DNA from: Nemertoderma westbladi
Lineage: Eukaryota > Xenacoelomorpha > Nemertodermatida > Nemertodermatidae
DNA: 36,827 nucleotides
NCBI GenBank assembly: GCA_032718475.1
Contig: JAUCBJ010007914.1
Span: 1-36,827, forward strand
Reading direction: 5' to 3'
Each line of letters starts with the position of its first letter. The first letter of the stretch is position 1. The notes under the pieces are model-generated. The model was not told where the DNA came from. It was given only the letters and a program-made list of their open reading frames with translations, and searched no databases. Positions 10,701 to 21,798 of the stretch are shown here, one piece after another. A program made the position numbers and the translations under genes.

Positions 10701-13063
10701 GCCGCACCCTATCAACCCCGACGATGGAACTCATTGGAGTGGAGTATCTCCTCCGACAGACAGTGCGAGGGGAGCTCGAGGGGGAGGATAAGTTCCTTAA
10801 AGCCATCGACGAGGGCGCGGAGTTGGACTGTGTGGCTGAGGTGGAGCTCGAGGACGAGGGTGAGGAAGGAATGGAATGGTCTACACCCTTCCACGACGTC
10901 ATGCCGCCACAGCCAACGGTCCCTATGGCTACGCCGCCGCCGCAGCCACCATCCCCAACGGCTATGCCGCCGCCGCCGCAACCACCGTTCCCACAGGCTA
11001 CGCCGCCGCCACAACCACCGTCCCCAACGACTTTGCCGCCGCCACAGCCACCGTCCCCAACGGCTACGCCGCCGCCACAGCCACCGTCCCCAATGGCTAC
11101 GCTGCCGCCACAGCCACCGTCCCCAACGGCTACGCCGCCGCCACAGCCACCGTCCCCAATGGCTACGCCGCCGCCACAGCCACCGTCCCCAATGGCTACG
11201 CCGCCGCCACAGCCACCGACCCCAATGACTAGGCCGCCACCACCACCCCCACTGCCTTCCACGGTGACACCACCGGCACAACCATCTACTTCGCGGGACT
11301 GGCTGCCTGGTATGGATAAGATCCTCGATCTGGTCAACAAACTGTACGTTGTGCCGCCACTGATCTGTATCGAGGACGCCAGCGTTATTACTGAGAACTA
11401 TAACGCATTAGATCCTTACGACAGGCAGCCACTCCGATTTGGTACCGCGAATGACAGTGCTACATCGGGGGTGAGTAGGGGGCGTTTTGTAACAGCTTCG
11501 GCTGTACGCAAGGCGCATCTTGGGCAGGGGGTGGCTGCCTCTGATGTGACACGTAGTCGTGTCACAGAGGAGTTGGTCACGAAGTTGTCGGAGGAGATTC
11601 GGGGACACGCACGTCCCCGAATCGACGGGACAGAGAAGAGAGGCTACGAGTCGAGGAAGGCAAGAATTCTTAAGAGATATTCTGCCATTGCCACCTCTTT
11701 GGCTCGTAGCCCCTCTATGGAAGAGTGTCCCCTGGCCCTTCTCCCTATCAACGAGAGGACTCTCTCTAACTGGATTATCTCGAATGAGAAGCGGCTAGAG
11801 AGAGTCACATGTGAGAAGGGGCAGAACATTCCCCTTATCCGTTGGGAGACCACACAGGTCTCGGCACAGACTAGAGACATGACTATCGCCGATCCCATCC
11901 AGGCCCTGACATTTACCGACGTCCCAGACCGATCTGGACAAGCGAAACTGCGGAAGCCGAGGGCTAAGGTGGTGGCCAAGCCACAATCAGTGGGCCAGGA
12001 CATTGTGGCTGAAACGCCACAATTAACTGGGCTAGCTGATGTGGCCCAACCACCCCAGCTGACTGGCCCTGCACTTAGCGATGTCCTTGGTTCGGTCTGG
12101 GACGCTGTGTTTATGGAGGACCCGGTGGTAGCTGTGCCTGTGGCTGTTGAAAGTGATCGCGCCACATTCGTGGCGACTGATTACATCCAGCTGGAGGCAC
12201 AGCTGCCCGCATCCGTGTCCCTGCCACCGCCACAGGTGGCATGGACCACTCCCGGCAACAGAGACCTTTATGGTGAGCATTCATATCCCAGTGTCCCGAA
12301 CGTCCATCAGTTTCCTTCTTCAGTACCGATTGTTCCCTCTGGCCCTTCTACATCAACCCCAACCCAACTAGAACTTCCACATTCCGATTTATCTTCAGAC
12401 CCATCTTCCCCCAGCAGTACATCCTCCGAGAATGTCCCCCTATCCATTTACGTACGAAAACATACAGTCCAGAAATCAAAACTCCCAAAACCCAAATCCA
12501 AAAGAACGAGAAAGATCAAAAATTGCCCCGAATGCCACCAGAAGGTCTCTGCACCCGGTCACCGTGCCTATAGGGACTCCTTTTACTGCCCCACAACAAA
12601 CATAACGTTTGACGAGTGGGTGAGACAGGCCGATGAGGCATTGCCCCCAATGCTGGCCGATCTCACTAGCACTCGGAATGTGGGGCGTAAGAGGGGTTAC
12701 GTCACTGAGTGGAGGCACAAGAAACGGATGCAGCTGGGTAAGAACATCCAGAGAGGATGGGAGAGGGTCTGTAAGACCTGCGGCGATAGGATCAAGTGTG
12801 TGCCGGGACACACACAGATCAAAGGGAAGTGGTTCTGCCCCAGGAATGTTGATGGGGAGACGGCTGAGCAGTGGCGCCTCCGACTGCTTGGCCCCCGCAC
12901 ACCCCCTCCACCCCCCGGTCCAGTGGTTGGCAAGCGTATTTGCAAGACCTGCCACAATTATATGCTTGCCGCCACTGGCCATAGCCAATTCAGGGGTAGA
13001 TGGTTTTGCCCCAACAACAGTGAGGGCGAATCCCTGGAGGAGTGGAAGGCCCGCAGGCATTAA
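7737..13063 (+). CDS. DUF6729-type, RNase H-like transposase-derived protein with zinc-ribbon tail (spliced)
   Basis: Proposed exons are 7737?-7939, 8314-8594, 8955-9054, 9192-10351 and 10569-13063. Each internal junction is GT...AG and keeps frame. The first exon's left edge is uncertain; coding is convincing from about 7893 (HCPEGW). A cysteine module spans exons 2-4 (CPWYYPP, LNCPQC, YYQC). The large exon from 9192 reads like a DDE/RNase H fold: D at 9514-9516 (LKMDSTRK), D at 9715-9717 (LYVDRGC), a further D at 9784-9786 (RLDVWHWMRRL) and E at 10270-10272 (TSLESFHNHL). The frame then crosses the last intron into GIATWNRDR, the usual sequel in this family as I recall it from fish genomes. 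The last exon adds a proline-rich repeat, a long disordered S/T/P region and three C-x2-C...GH...C repeats. The family is annotated largely as unknown function. I infer transposase origin from the acidic triad. There are no stops or frameshifts in the exons, so it may be functional. Confidence 0.8.
7940..8313 (+). other. Intron 1 of the transposase-derived gene
   Basis: The donor is AA|GTGAGT at 7940 and the acceptor TTTCAG ends at 8313. The phase is two bases before and one base after, giving a lysine codon across the junction. Confidence 0.65.
8595..8954 (+). other. Intron 2 of the transposase-derived gene
   Basis: The donor is GCA|GTAAGT at 8595. The acceptor follows a T-rich tract (TTTTTTTTAG) ending at 8954. 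A split serine codon joins the YYQC end to NKRHYTA. The intron contains a G-run near 8862. Confidence 0.75.
9055..9191 (+). other. Intron 3 of the transposase-derived gene
   Basis: The donor is CAG|GTAAAT at 9055 and the acceptor AATTTCAG ends at 9191. A split arginine codon joins LLTY to YSCSKEV. At 137 bp and very AT-rich, it is short like many invertebrate introns. Confidence 0.8.
10352..10568 (+). other. Intron 4 of the transposase-derived gene
   Basis: The donor is GACG|GTGATT at 10352 and the acceptor CATTTTAG ends at 10568. A split glycine codon joins QANLIDG to IATWNRDR. Without splicing the upstream frame stops at 10365. Confidence 0.8.
10915..11232 (+). repeat. Coding minisatellite for a proline-rich repeat
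   Basis: About nine to ten copies of a roughly 33 bp GC-rich unit (GCTACGCCGCCGCCACAGCC...) encode PPPQPPSPMAT-like repeats within the last exon of the transposase-derived gene. Neighbouring units differ at one or two positions (ACG/ATG) and keep frame. Long open frames on the other strand and in other frames here follow from the GC-rich repeat and are not genes. Confidence 0.9.
12520..13055 (+). other. Three zinc-ribbon-like repeats at the C terminus of the transposase-derived protein
   Basis: Three related modules occur in the last exon: CPECHQKV...PGH...FYC (from about 12523), CKTCGDRI...PGH...WFC (from about 12774) and CKTCHNYM...TGH...WFC (from about 12945). Each has a C-x2-C pair, a GH about ten residues on, and a final aromatic-Cys. 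Each is followed by an acidic segment ending in EEW/EQW/DEW. They look like small zinc-binding units repeated by internal duplication. Confidence 0.75.
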
Positions 13064-13075
13064 TACACATAATAC

Positions 13076-13745
13076 ACGTAACATACATTACACGTAACAT
13101 ACATTACACGTAACATACATTACACGTAACATACATTACACGTAACATACATTACACGTAACATACATTACACGTAACATACATTACACGTAACATACAT
13201 TACACGTAACATACATTACACGTAACATACATTACACGTAACATACATTACACGTAACATACATTACACGTAACATACATTACACGTAACATACATTACA
13301 CGTAACATACATTACACGTAACATACATTACACGTAACATACATTACACGTAACATACATTACACGTAACATACATTACACGTAACATACATTACACGTA
13401 ACATACATTACACGTAACATACATTACACGTAACATACATTACACGTAACATACATTACACGTAACATACATTACACGTAACATACATTACACGTAACAT
13501 ACATTACACGTAACATACATTACACGTAACATACATTACACGTAACATACATTACACGTAACATACATTACACGTAACATACATTACACGTAACATACAT
13601 TACACGTAACATACATTACACGTAACATACATTACACGTAACATACATTACACGTAACATACATTACACGTAACATACATTACACGTAACATACATTACA
13701 CGTAACATACATTACACGTAACATACATTACACGTAACATACATT
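13076..13745. repeat. 16 bp satellite array, about 42 copies
   Basis: The unit ACGTAACATACATTAC is repeated head to tail with no variation that I can see over 670 bp. It starts 12 bp after the stop codon of the transposase-derived gene, so it would fall in that gene's 3' UTR unless transcription ends earlier. The array ends at ...ACATTAACATTTTATAGG. Confidence 0.97.
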
Positions 13746-14825
13746 AACATTTTATAGGCCTATTATGTATCATTTGGTTCGTATTCATATATATTATAAT
13801 ACTTGGTATAGTTTATATATTTAAAGTAAATATAGTATTGTTATTATTATTAAAGATCATGATCTACAAATATTTGATATTATTTTATAAACTTATATAT
13901 AAAAGTATATGTTTCTAAAAGATAATACTACAAGCAGGGAACAACACTACAGTAAGGGAATTCTCGATCCCCATTGGTTGAAAAAATGGGCCCTATCCCC
14001 CAGGCTTCCATATCAAGGCATCACAACATTAGTAAGCTGAACGAGGCCTGTACAAAAGAATACTGCAATCCGATTGGCTGTAGTATTGGAGTAGGGAGTT
14101 GTACTATGCTGGACGCGTCATAAATAATAACATGAGGGGATTCCCTGTTACTTTTCTTAATTTGTTATGCATTCGACGAGTAATTTAACACCATTGGTAT
14201 AGCGTAAAAAAGGTATGCACTAATTGAATTATTAAATATAACAAATATAGATAAGTTAAGAAATAAGATATCTGAGAAACGGAGGATATATGCAAGTTTA
14301 ATTTATTTCTAATAACAAATAAATGATGACGAAATATGTACTTATTTCAATAATATTTTTTTCATATGCATAATTTTTTTTTAAACCGTTCCAATTCAAT
14401 TAATTTATTATTACTTTGTTTTCGCGAGGGTGGGACAAACAACTAATCAGAAGACGTCAAGGTGCTAGAGCCGAGGCTAAACAACTAATAAGAACTATAC
14501 TCGCGTTTTATAAGCTGGGTTTAATGAGAATCGACAAAAAGTGTACCAGATAGGGTGAACGTCGGCAAAACCTCCAACGGGGAATCAGTTATAAGCTACA
14601 TTTAGCCCACTCCCGACCAATCCCCGTCCGTTTCTTACCCACCGCTGAGAATCGTTCCGTTTTTTCGGCCCTTTTCTTGCCCCTTTAGCCCCCGGGGGGG
14701 CGAAGATCTAGCCCCAGCCTCTTTACCGAGAGCGTGACAATGTTCGACTCAACGATAAAGATGTAATGTACAGAACAATTTATTATAAAACGTAATTACA
14801 GTATAAATAGTAAATAATTAATAAA
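13746..14825. other. Intergenic, no gene recognised
   Basis: AT-rich sequence with no convincing ORF. The part 14410-14750 is more GC-rich (CCCGGGGGGGCG near 14690) with two similar AAACAACTAAT-type motifs near 14440 and 14480. It could be a promoter or an old LTR, but I cannot support either. Confidence 0.5.
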
Positions 14826-15077
14826 CTAATAACTTACTGTAGGACTATTGTACCTATTTTTACATTGCACACGGAGATGAGATTTAACTGCAGATTTAAA
14901 AGAATGTTGATTATTTAGGTTTTTAATTTCATTAGGCAGAGCGTTCCAATTTTTTATGCCGTTAAAAAAGAAAGTATCAGATTCAAAGGATTTACAATTC
15001 GGGAGGTAGAAGTTTGAAGCACTAGCTCTGGTACTGTAAGAGTGTGTATCGCGTACTCTGTTGAATTTTTGTTTTAG
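14826..15077 (-). pseudogene. C-terminal fragment of a LINE reverse transcriptase
   Basis: The minus-strand frame from 15077 to a TAG at 14826-14828 (84 codons) encodes a tail typical of CR1/L2/jockey-like LINEs: a TRASASNFYLPNCKS segment, then FFFNGIKNWNALPNEIKN, then SFKSAVKSHL. The pattern 'F...G...WN.LP..I....S...FK..L...L' is characteristic of the end of such polyproteins. The open frame is intact but begins exactly where the 49/53 bp minisatellite starts, so the rest of the element is missing. The clade differs from that of the LINE at 3800-4384. Confidence 0.75.
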
Positions 15078-16347
15078 GTGAATGTAGGTATCTTGGTGAA
15101 TGTAACCTGTACGTACCTACACAGCCGTGTTTATTGGGTGGTATCTTGGTGAATGTAACCTGTACCTACACAGCCGTGTTTATCGGGTGGTATCTTGGTG
15201 AATGTAACCTGTACGTACACAGCCGTGTTTATTGGGTGGTATCTTGGTGAATGTAACCTGTACGTACCTATACAGCCGTGTTTATCGGGTGGTATCTTGG
15301 TGAATGTAACCTGTACCTATACAGCCGTGTTAATTGGGTGGTATCTTGGTGAATGTAACCTGTACGTACCTATACAGCCGTGTTTATTGGGTGGTATCTT
15401 GGTGAATGTAACCTGTACGTACACAGCCGTGTTTATTGGGTGGTATCTTGGTGAATGTAACCTGTACCTACACAGCCGTGTTTATTGGGTGGTATCTTGG
15501 TGAATGTAACCTGTACGTACCAACACAGCCGTGTTTATTGGGTGGTATCTTGGTGAATGTAACCTGTACGTACCTATACAGCCGTGTTTATTGGGTGGTA
15601 TCTTGGTGAATGTAACCTGTACCTATACAGCCGTGTTTATTGGGTGGTATCTTGGTGAATGTAACCTGTACGTACCTACACAGCCGTGTTTATTGGGTGG
15701 TATCTTGGTGAATGTAACCTGTACCTACACAGCCGTGTTTATTGGGTGGTATCTTGGTGAATGTAACCTGTACGTACACAGCCGTGTTTATTGGGTGGTA
15801 TCTTGGTGAATGTAACCTGTCGTACCTACACAGCCGTGTTTATTGGGTGGTATCTTGGCGAATGTAACCTGTACCTATACAGCTGTGTTTATCGTGTGGT
15901 ATCTTGGTGAATGTAACCTGTACGTACCTATACAGCCGTGTTTATTGGGTGGTATCTTGGTGAATGTAACCTGTACCTACACAGCCGTGTTTATTGGGTG
16001 GTATCTTGGTGAATGTAACCTGTACGTACCTACACAGCCGTGTTTATTGGGTGGTATCTTAGTGAATGTAACCTGTACCTACACAGCCGTGTTTATTGGG
16101 TGGTATCTTGGTGAATGTAACCTGTACCTACACAGCCGTGTTTATTGGGTGGTATCTTGGTGAATGTAACCTGTACCTACACAGCCGTGTTTATTGGGTG
16201 GTATCTTGGTGAATGTAACCTGTACCTACACAGCCGTGTTTATTGGGTGGTATCTTGGTGAATGTAACCTGTACCTACACAGCCGTGTTTATTGGGTGGT
16301 ATCTTGGTGAATGTAACCTGTACCTACACAGCCGTGTTTATTGGGTG
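15078..16347. repeat. 49/53 bp minisatellite, left block
   Basis: About 25 units of GGTATCTTGGTGAATGTAAC plus CTGTACCTACACAGCCGTGT and TTATTGGGT. Longer units carry an extra GTAC (TGTACGTACCTACAC). The array was continuous with 25542-27193 before the LTR element inserted. Open frames through it reflect the absence of stops in the unit and do not indicate a protein. Confidence 0.97.
16343..16347. repeat. Target-site duplication, left copy (GGGTG)
   Basis: GGGTG directly precedes the TG of the 5' LTR and is repeated at 25542-25546 after the 3' LTR. GGGTG is part of the minisatellite unit (TTATTGGGTGGTATC), so the target was a minisatellite monomer. Confidence 0.9.
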
Positions 16348-17557
16348 TGTTCGCGGTATTTCAACTTTCCATAACGCGAGTTGAATATTTTTGTATTTAT
16401 TTAAAATTGATTATTCCGATATTACTACTGGGTGCGGGACCATGGGTTTTGGGCACATTCAATAAACTGGGGGCGATTTATGGGCGAACTTTGGGGCAAC
16501 TTACAGGGTACGGGAATAATTTCATAGTTATAAGGGCCAGGGGGGGGGATGGAAAATGCAAGCAGTATTCAGGTTAGCCTGAGTACTATTAGGCCCTGCC
16601 AACTTCCTGCTGCCTGTAGGGGTGGATTTGGTAATGCGCCAGGCCTAAAGGACAAGGACTGCCCTTAGCGGTCCCTGGCCAACAGCAGCCATTACGAGAC
16701 TGAAAAGAACTCGGACCCCTGACTGCTTGTGTCAGGGATTTGCGACGGGAAACGACAGCCCCTTAGTAGCCAAGCCGTTCTGGTTCTCGATGATCGAACC
16801 CTTCGGGGTTCGTGAGGGGTGGAGCGGACACGCGAACGGGTGGCCGACTAACGACTGCCCCCTGAGCTAAGCCGTACTGGTTCTCGATGACCGATCCCTT
16901 CGGGGTTCGCGAGGGGTGGGACGGACATGCGAAAGGGCTGGCCACAGGACGGGTTTGACGAGGACTGCCCTTAGCGGTCTCTGGTCAACGGCAGCTATTA
17001 CGAGACTGAAAAGAACTCGGAACGCTGACTGCTTGTACCGGGGATCTGCGACGGGAACCGACGACAGACTCCTTAGCCAAGCCGTACTGGTTCTCGATGA
17101 TCGTTCCCTTCGGGGTTCGTGAGGGGTGGAACGGACACGCGACAGGGTCGACCGACACCGACACTACGGCACTAATACTAGGACCGAGGGAAAATCTGGG
17201 GAACATTAGGTAGGCTAAAATCTGAGCGAACAGTGGGTAATTAAATAATATACCGTAGGGATTTATATTATCGTGTATAATTATTGTGAATATTTGGTGT
17301 ATATTGATTTGGGGAAGCCCAAAATTATTCTTAATCAGGTTTCAGGTTTCAATGATGTTGAATAGGTTTCAACTGTAGGAAGTTACATTAAAGAGTATAT
17401 CCAACTAATGCAGCTTTTTATCAACCGCAAACTTGCATCTCAGAAAACATTCCTTCTCCACAATCAATATCCGGTTACTGGCCGGGGCTCGGTGGTCTGT
17501 AAAGTCACGTCTCCAGCATCGGCGTTTTTCCCCCCTGGTGTAGGGATAACGGCAACA
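16348..17557 (+). repeat. 5' LTR of the BEL/Pao element
   Basis: This 1210 bp LTR starts TGTTCGCGG and ends GGCAACA. AATAAA occurs at 16461-16466. Inside are two diverged copies of a roughly 310 bp block (starting near 16649 and 16963, each with GGACTGCCCTTAGCGGTC). There are also three copies of a module with CCC-TTCG-GGG hairpins (16795-16812, 16892-16909, 17102-17119). Confidence 0.95.
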
Positions 17558-17765
17558 AAATTAAGAATAATTACGGTCAACTTCAACTGGTGGAAGTTGA
17601 GAATCCTTCAATAGTCTTCAAAACTCTCTACGTGCTTGCCAGCACCCACTACGAGGAAACTCTGGTATTTGAGTTGAGACGAAGTCGTGGTTTAATTAAT
17701 CAACAAACTCGATCTAACCAACTCGTAGTCGGCAGATCACATATTTGGAGAGTTGTTAACAGGGA
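17558..17765 (+). other. Leader region of the BEL/Pao element
   Basis: This is the sequence directly after the 5' LTR, where a primer-binding site is expected. No obvious tRNA-complementary site starting with TGG abuts the LTR. A TGG-containing stretch near 17588 lies in an inverted repeat (CAACTTC...GAAGTTG, about 17578-17599). A frame open from inside the LTR runs on to 17796 and reads like protein, so the leader may once have encoded a longer version of the small ORF that follows. Confidence 0.5.
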
Positions 17766-17957
17766 ATGGAAGTATCGATCACACCCATTGATATAATTCA
17801 AGTTGAGCCAGGAATCTGGCACGTCGAAGTTGAAGTACAAGGAACGAACGTCGGACGATTCAGGATTACCGTTCGGGTGGTCCAAGCTGAGTACAATACC
17901 TACGAGGAACTGTTTTATGACATCGCGTATCTAGCTATCGACGAGGCGTTACAATGA
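17766..17957 (+). CDS. Small ORF overlapping the gag start
   Basis: A 63-codon ORF begins at an ATG (17766) and ends TGA at 17955-17957. That stop overlaps the gag ATG at 17954 in an ATGA arrangement. The peptide is rich in V, I and E, with a strand-like pattern (IWHVEVEVQGTNVGRF) and an acidic end. The frame ending at 17796 just upstream also looks coding, so the original protein may have been about 120 residues and is now split by a frameshift. I recognise no domain. The stop-start overlap would suit termination-reinitiation of gag, but that is inference. Confidence 0.35.
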   Translation: MEVSITPIDIIQVEPGIWHVEVEVQGTNVGRFRITVRVVQAEYNTYEELFYDIAYLAIDEALQ

Positions 17958-20900
17958 CGACAAATAACGTATCCGATACCGACGAGATGGATCACCACAC
18001 AGACTCAGAAGCCGACGAGGTACCAAACGTCAAGAACATGACCCGTCGGCTAGGGGCTCTCAAAGGCGGAGTAACCCGAGCGTATCAACGGATGGAGAAA
18101 CAACTCAAGGGAGTCAAAACCCCCCTCAATGAGGTACAAACTCAGCTTCAAAGTATCCGAAATATCCTACAGCGGTACGAAAGAATGATACAGGCGTACC
18201 AAGAGCTCGTTCCCCCCACCGATCAGGAAAACTACCCCAAGTTGGAAGAACACGTTGTACATCTAGATGGGTTCCGCAAACAACACCGGAGGACCCTCAG
18301 CCTTGTGAGAGGCTATGAAGAACAGTATTACAAGAGGGCTGAAAGAACAGACGCGGAATCAGTACGATCCTCCAGCATCAGGACAGCAGTACATCGAAAG
18401 AGAACGGGGTCCGCTAGAAATCAGCACTCCAGCGCTAGGAGCGAGATATCCGGCTCAGCGCGCAGTTCTCAAGGGGCGCCGCCACTCCGAGACCAACTGC
18501 GAGAACGGAAGGCATTAGCCCTCAAAGCTCGGATGGAAGATGAGTATATTCAACTGCAAGCCGAGCAAGATGTATTAGCTGCCGAAACACAAAAGCGAGA
18601 GGCCGAACAAGCGGCCAAACGGCAGGCCGAACAACGCGAACAGGAGGCCGAACAACATAGACGAGAGGACGAACAACATAAACGAGAGGACGAACGGCAG
18701 GCCGAACAACGCAAACGAGAGGACGAACGGCAGGCCGAACAACGCAAACAGGAGGCCGAACAGCAGGCCGAACAACGCAAACAGGAGGCCGAACAACGCA
18801 AACAGGAGGCCGAACAACGCGGACGAGAGGCCGAACGAGAGATCGAACAACGTAAATGGGAAGCGGAAATGCGTAAACAACACGCCGAGGCCCAAGCAAT
18901 TCTCATCCACAAAAAGAATGCGGATATTGCAAAACTCGCGGAATACGAAGCCGCACTTATAGAACGAGATATTCAACTCTACGAGGACTGGGAAAGGGAT
19001 ATAGATCAGGAATATGAACCAATCCTGGTACCGGAATTAGAAAAGTCATTTATACCGACAGCGGCGAAACTTCCGAAACCCGAGATCCCGCCTACCAAAC
19101 AGTCTACGCTATTGGCACAAGCACCGGTGTTCCATCCACCACCGGTTACGCTTAAAAATGAGGAACCGTATTTCCCATCCAACCCCACAGCAACGAGTGT
19201 ACCCAAGTACGAGCCTGAAAGGGAATCGGAACGGGACGCCACTCCTCGATCCAACAACCCGTTCACATCCACACCACAAACCCGTAGTCGCGTCATCATT
19301 AAAACTCCACCTACCATTGATCCATCGAGTATGGGAGAGAGTGCCAATAACTATAACCCTCCGAACCACTCCAGTTCGGACAACATCGGCATTATCCGGG
19401 CATTGGAAAACCGCCTCTCCATGCCCAAGATGGAGATCCGCACCTTCGAAGGAGATCCCGTCGATTACCTCAGATTCAAGAAACGGTTCTTTGCGCAGAT
19501 TGGATCAACGGATATAGCCGATGCACAGAAACTAGTATATTTATCGCAATACCTGGGTGACAAACCACGCCGAATCATCGCTTGTTTTGAGGGAGGTTCT
19601 CATGAAGCATACTACGACGCATGGAAAACTCTAGACAAAAGATACGGAAATACCGGGACTATAATTAATAAAACTCTAGAGAAACTGATACAAGACGCGG
19701 GATCACTAGGGGACCCACAGAACCTCCAGGAATTTTCAGATTCCATGAAGGATGCCTACTACACTCTGAAACCCTTAAATAAGGAGGACCAGGTGAACAA
19801 CATTCTAAACCTCCGACAGATCGCCCGGAAGTTCCCCGGATGGCTGCAAAGTAAGTGGGCCTATAAATGCGTAGATCTCCGGCACAGACATCCAGATCGA
19901 GATCCCAGCTTCCTCGAAATGTCGGCATTCCTGGACGATATCTCCGAAGCCATGAATGACTCGATGTTCTCGAAACAGAGTCTCGCCAAGTTGGACGCAA
20001 TGGAGAGCAATTACCAGAGCAGGGCACCCACTCCAAACCCAAGATTCCGCCCTACTCCTGTGAGTGCGATGGCCATCAGTATGGCTGAGGACTCGGATGA
20101 CGAGGATTACGAGGAACCGACCTTAGCAGAAGAATGGGCATGCTACCTAGCGAATTGGGCACCCGAAAGGGAAGGCACCACAGCCTCCCCTATATGTCTC
20201 TTCTGCGGAGAGAAACATAAGTTGGAATTCTGCGGAAAGTTCCAGTTTGCTGAACTCGTCCCACGCTTCGAGGCGATGATGAAACACCGAGGATGCTTCC
20301 GGTGTCTTGGAACAGGTCACTACGTTCGGGATTGCGACCAAACGTCGTGTTGTGCGGTTTGTAACGACCTACGTCATCACACGCTCCTCCACATCCCCGC
20401 GAACTTCGACTTCACTACCCTCCCCTTTCGGATCGAAGCCAAGCGAAGAGGAGAAACGAACCACGTTTCCAAAGGAACCCGGATTACCCAACGGAGAGAA
20501 ACCAATCCGTTTAAAATCTCCACCGATAAACCACAAGTAACCAACATTTCAGCCACGATTAATCTTATAAATCGCCGCTACATGGTCTTCGCAAAGGTAA
20601 TCCCGGTAAGGATTCAGGGAGTCGGCAAATCCCTGACGACGCTCGCGTTCCTTGATAACGGGTCTGACGGAACCATCATCGACCGGGATTTCCTCGAGCA
20701 ACTCGGCCTAGAATATGAACCTTGTAAACGGCCCATACAAACCATCACCGATAACAGAGAGGTAGAGTCTGGTGAGGTGCAACTCCAAATGGAAGGAGTA
20801 ATGAAGGGCTACGAGACGGTCAAGCTAACCATCAAGAACGCCTTGGTACACACAGACCTCCGAGTGCGGTTCCGACAATCAGCCGAGTACGCCCCCCTCA

Positions 20901-21358
20901 TACAATTGGACCGAGACGATGTAGATCTGAGGTGTCCGCAGTTGGATGTAAACCGCATCACCCTACTGATCGGACTTGATACACCGGAATTACACATACC
21001 TACCGGAGATGTCGCCCGATCCATAAAGAAAGATGACGGCTTTTACGCTGAACGAACCATAATGGGATGGACCCTCTGCGGCATCAAGGAAGAAACTACT
21101 GACACCTATACATATCTTCCTAAATGTCAGATTAAAGAAAATGTAACATCCGTGGGATATTGCTCAGCTACAGACCTCGATGAGGATTTATTTCTCGAAA
21201 CCGAGAGAACCCAGCGGGAGATGACCGGATGCTTTAATGTGGAGACCCGAGAATTTGCCGAGAAGGACGAGAATCCGTCCGAGGAAGATCAATATTGTAC
21301 CAACATTTTTGATCAGGCCACGTTCAAAGACGGACATTGGCGCGTGCCCATGCTTTGG

Positions 21359-21425
21359 TGGCTAATAAGGTTGTTGATGATAATAATGATGTTGATAACA
21401 TTGACACCATTAATGGGAGAGCACG
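21359..21425 (+). other. Deletion junction with AT-rich filler in pol
   Basis: Between the start of the reverse transcriptase region and the integrase C-terminal region lies a low-complexity stretch (TTGTTGATGATAATAATGAT...). It is unlike the GC-richer coding sequence around it and preserves the reading frame. It replaces what should be more than 2 kb. The hydrophobic run it encodes looks like a membrane segment but is probably accidental. Confidence 0.75.
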
Positions 21426-21798
21426 GACTAATCTGCCGTAATACCCGGATGGCGAACGCCTCAGTTGAGTCCCTCACTCCTAACCACCTACTGGGGAGAC
21501 CCAAAACCCACGTTCTCCCGGAAACCATGTTCCCGGATCCCAACGAGATCGCGAGACATACAAACTGGAAGAAGGCCCAAGCGTTGGCAGCGCATTGGTG
21601 GAGAATCTGGGCCCAGGAGTACCTCATAACCCTCCGGACCAGGAGGAAATGGAACAACACCTACCGGAACGTCGCAGTTGGCGACATGGTACTAGTTAAA
21701 GAAGATCTCAAAGACCGCGTTCACTGGCCTGTGGCGCGGGTCGTGACCATACACCCAAGCAAAGACGGACTTGCGAGGACTGTGACGATACGAACGGC

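Noticed and set aside
10681-11340. Glycine- or arginine-rich antisense ORFs
   Set aside because: They are shadows of the proline-rich coding repeat on the plus strand.
13076-13745. Telomeric or interstitial telomere repeat
   Set aside because: The 16 bp unit does not contain TTAGGG or another known telomere motif.
15195-16163. Long open frames through the 49/53 bp minisatellite
   Set aside because: They repeat the same peptide in shifting frames because the unit lacks stops; units of 49 and 53 bp do not keep frame, and there is no start context or domain.
15078-16347. Regularly spaced repeats resembling a CRISPR array
   Set aside because: The whole unit is repeated with no unique spacers, and the context is an animal genome.
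16741-17122. tRNA genes suggested by GGTTCG-like motifs in the LTR
   Set aside because: No cloverleaf or A and B box spacing; the motifs belong to repeated TTCG hairpins.
21340-21425. Transmembrane segment within the pol frame
   Set aside because: It is encoded by the simple-sequence filler at the deletion junction, not by a conserved domain.
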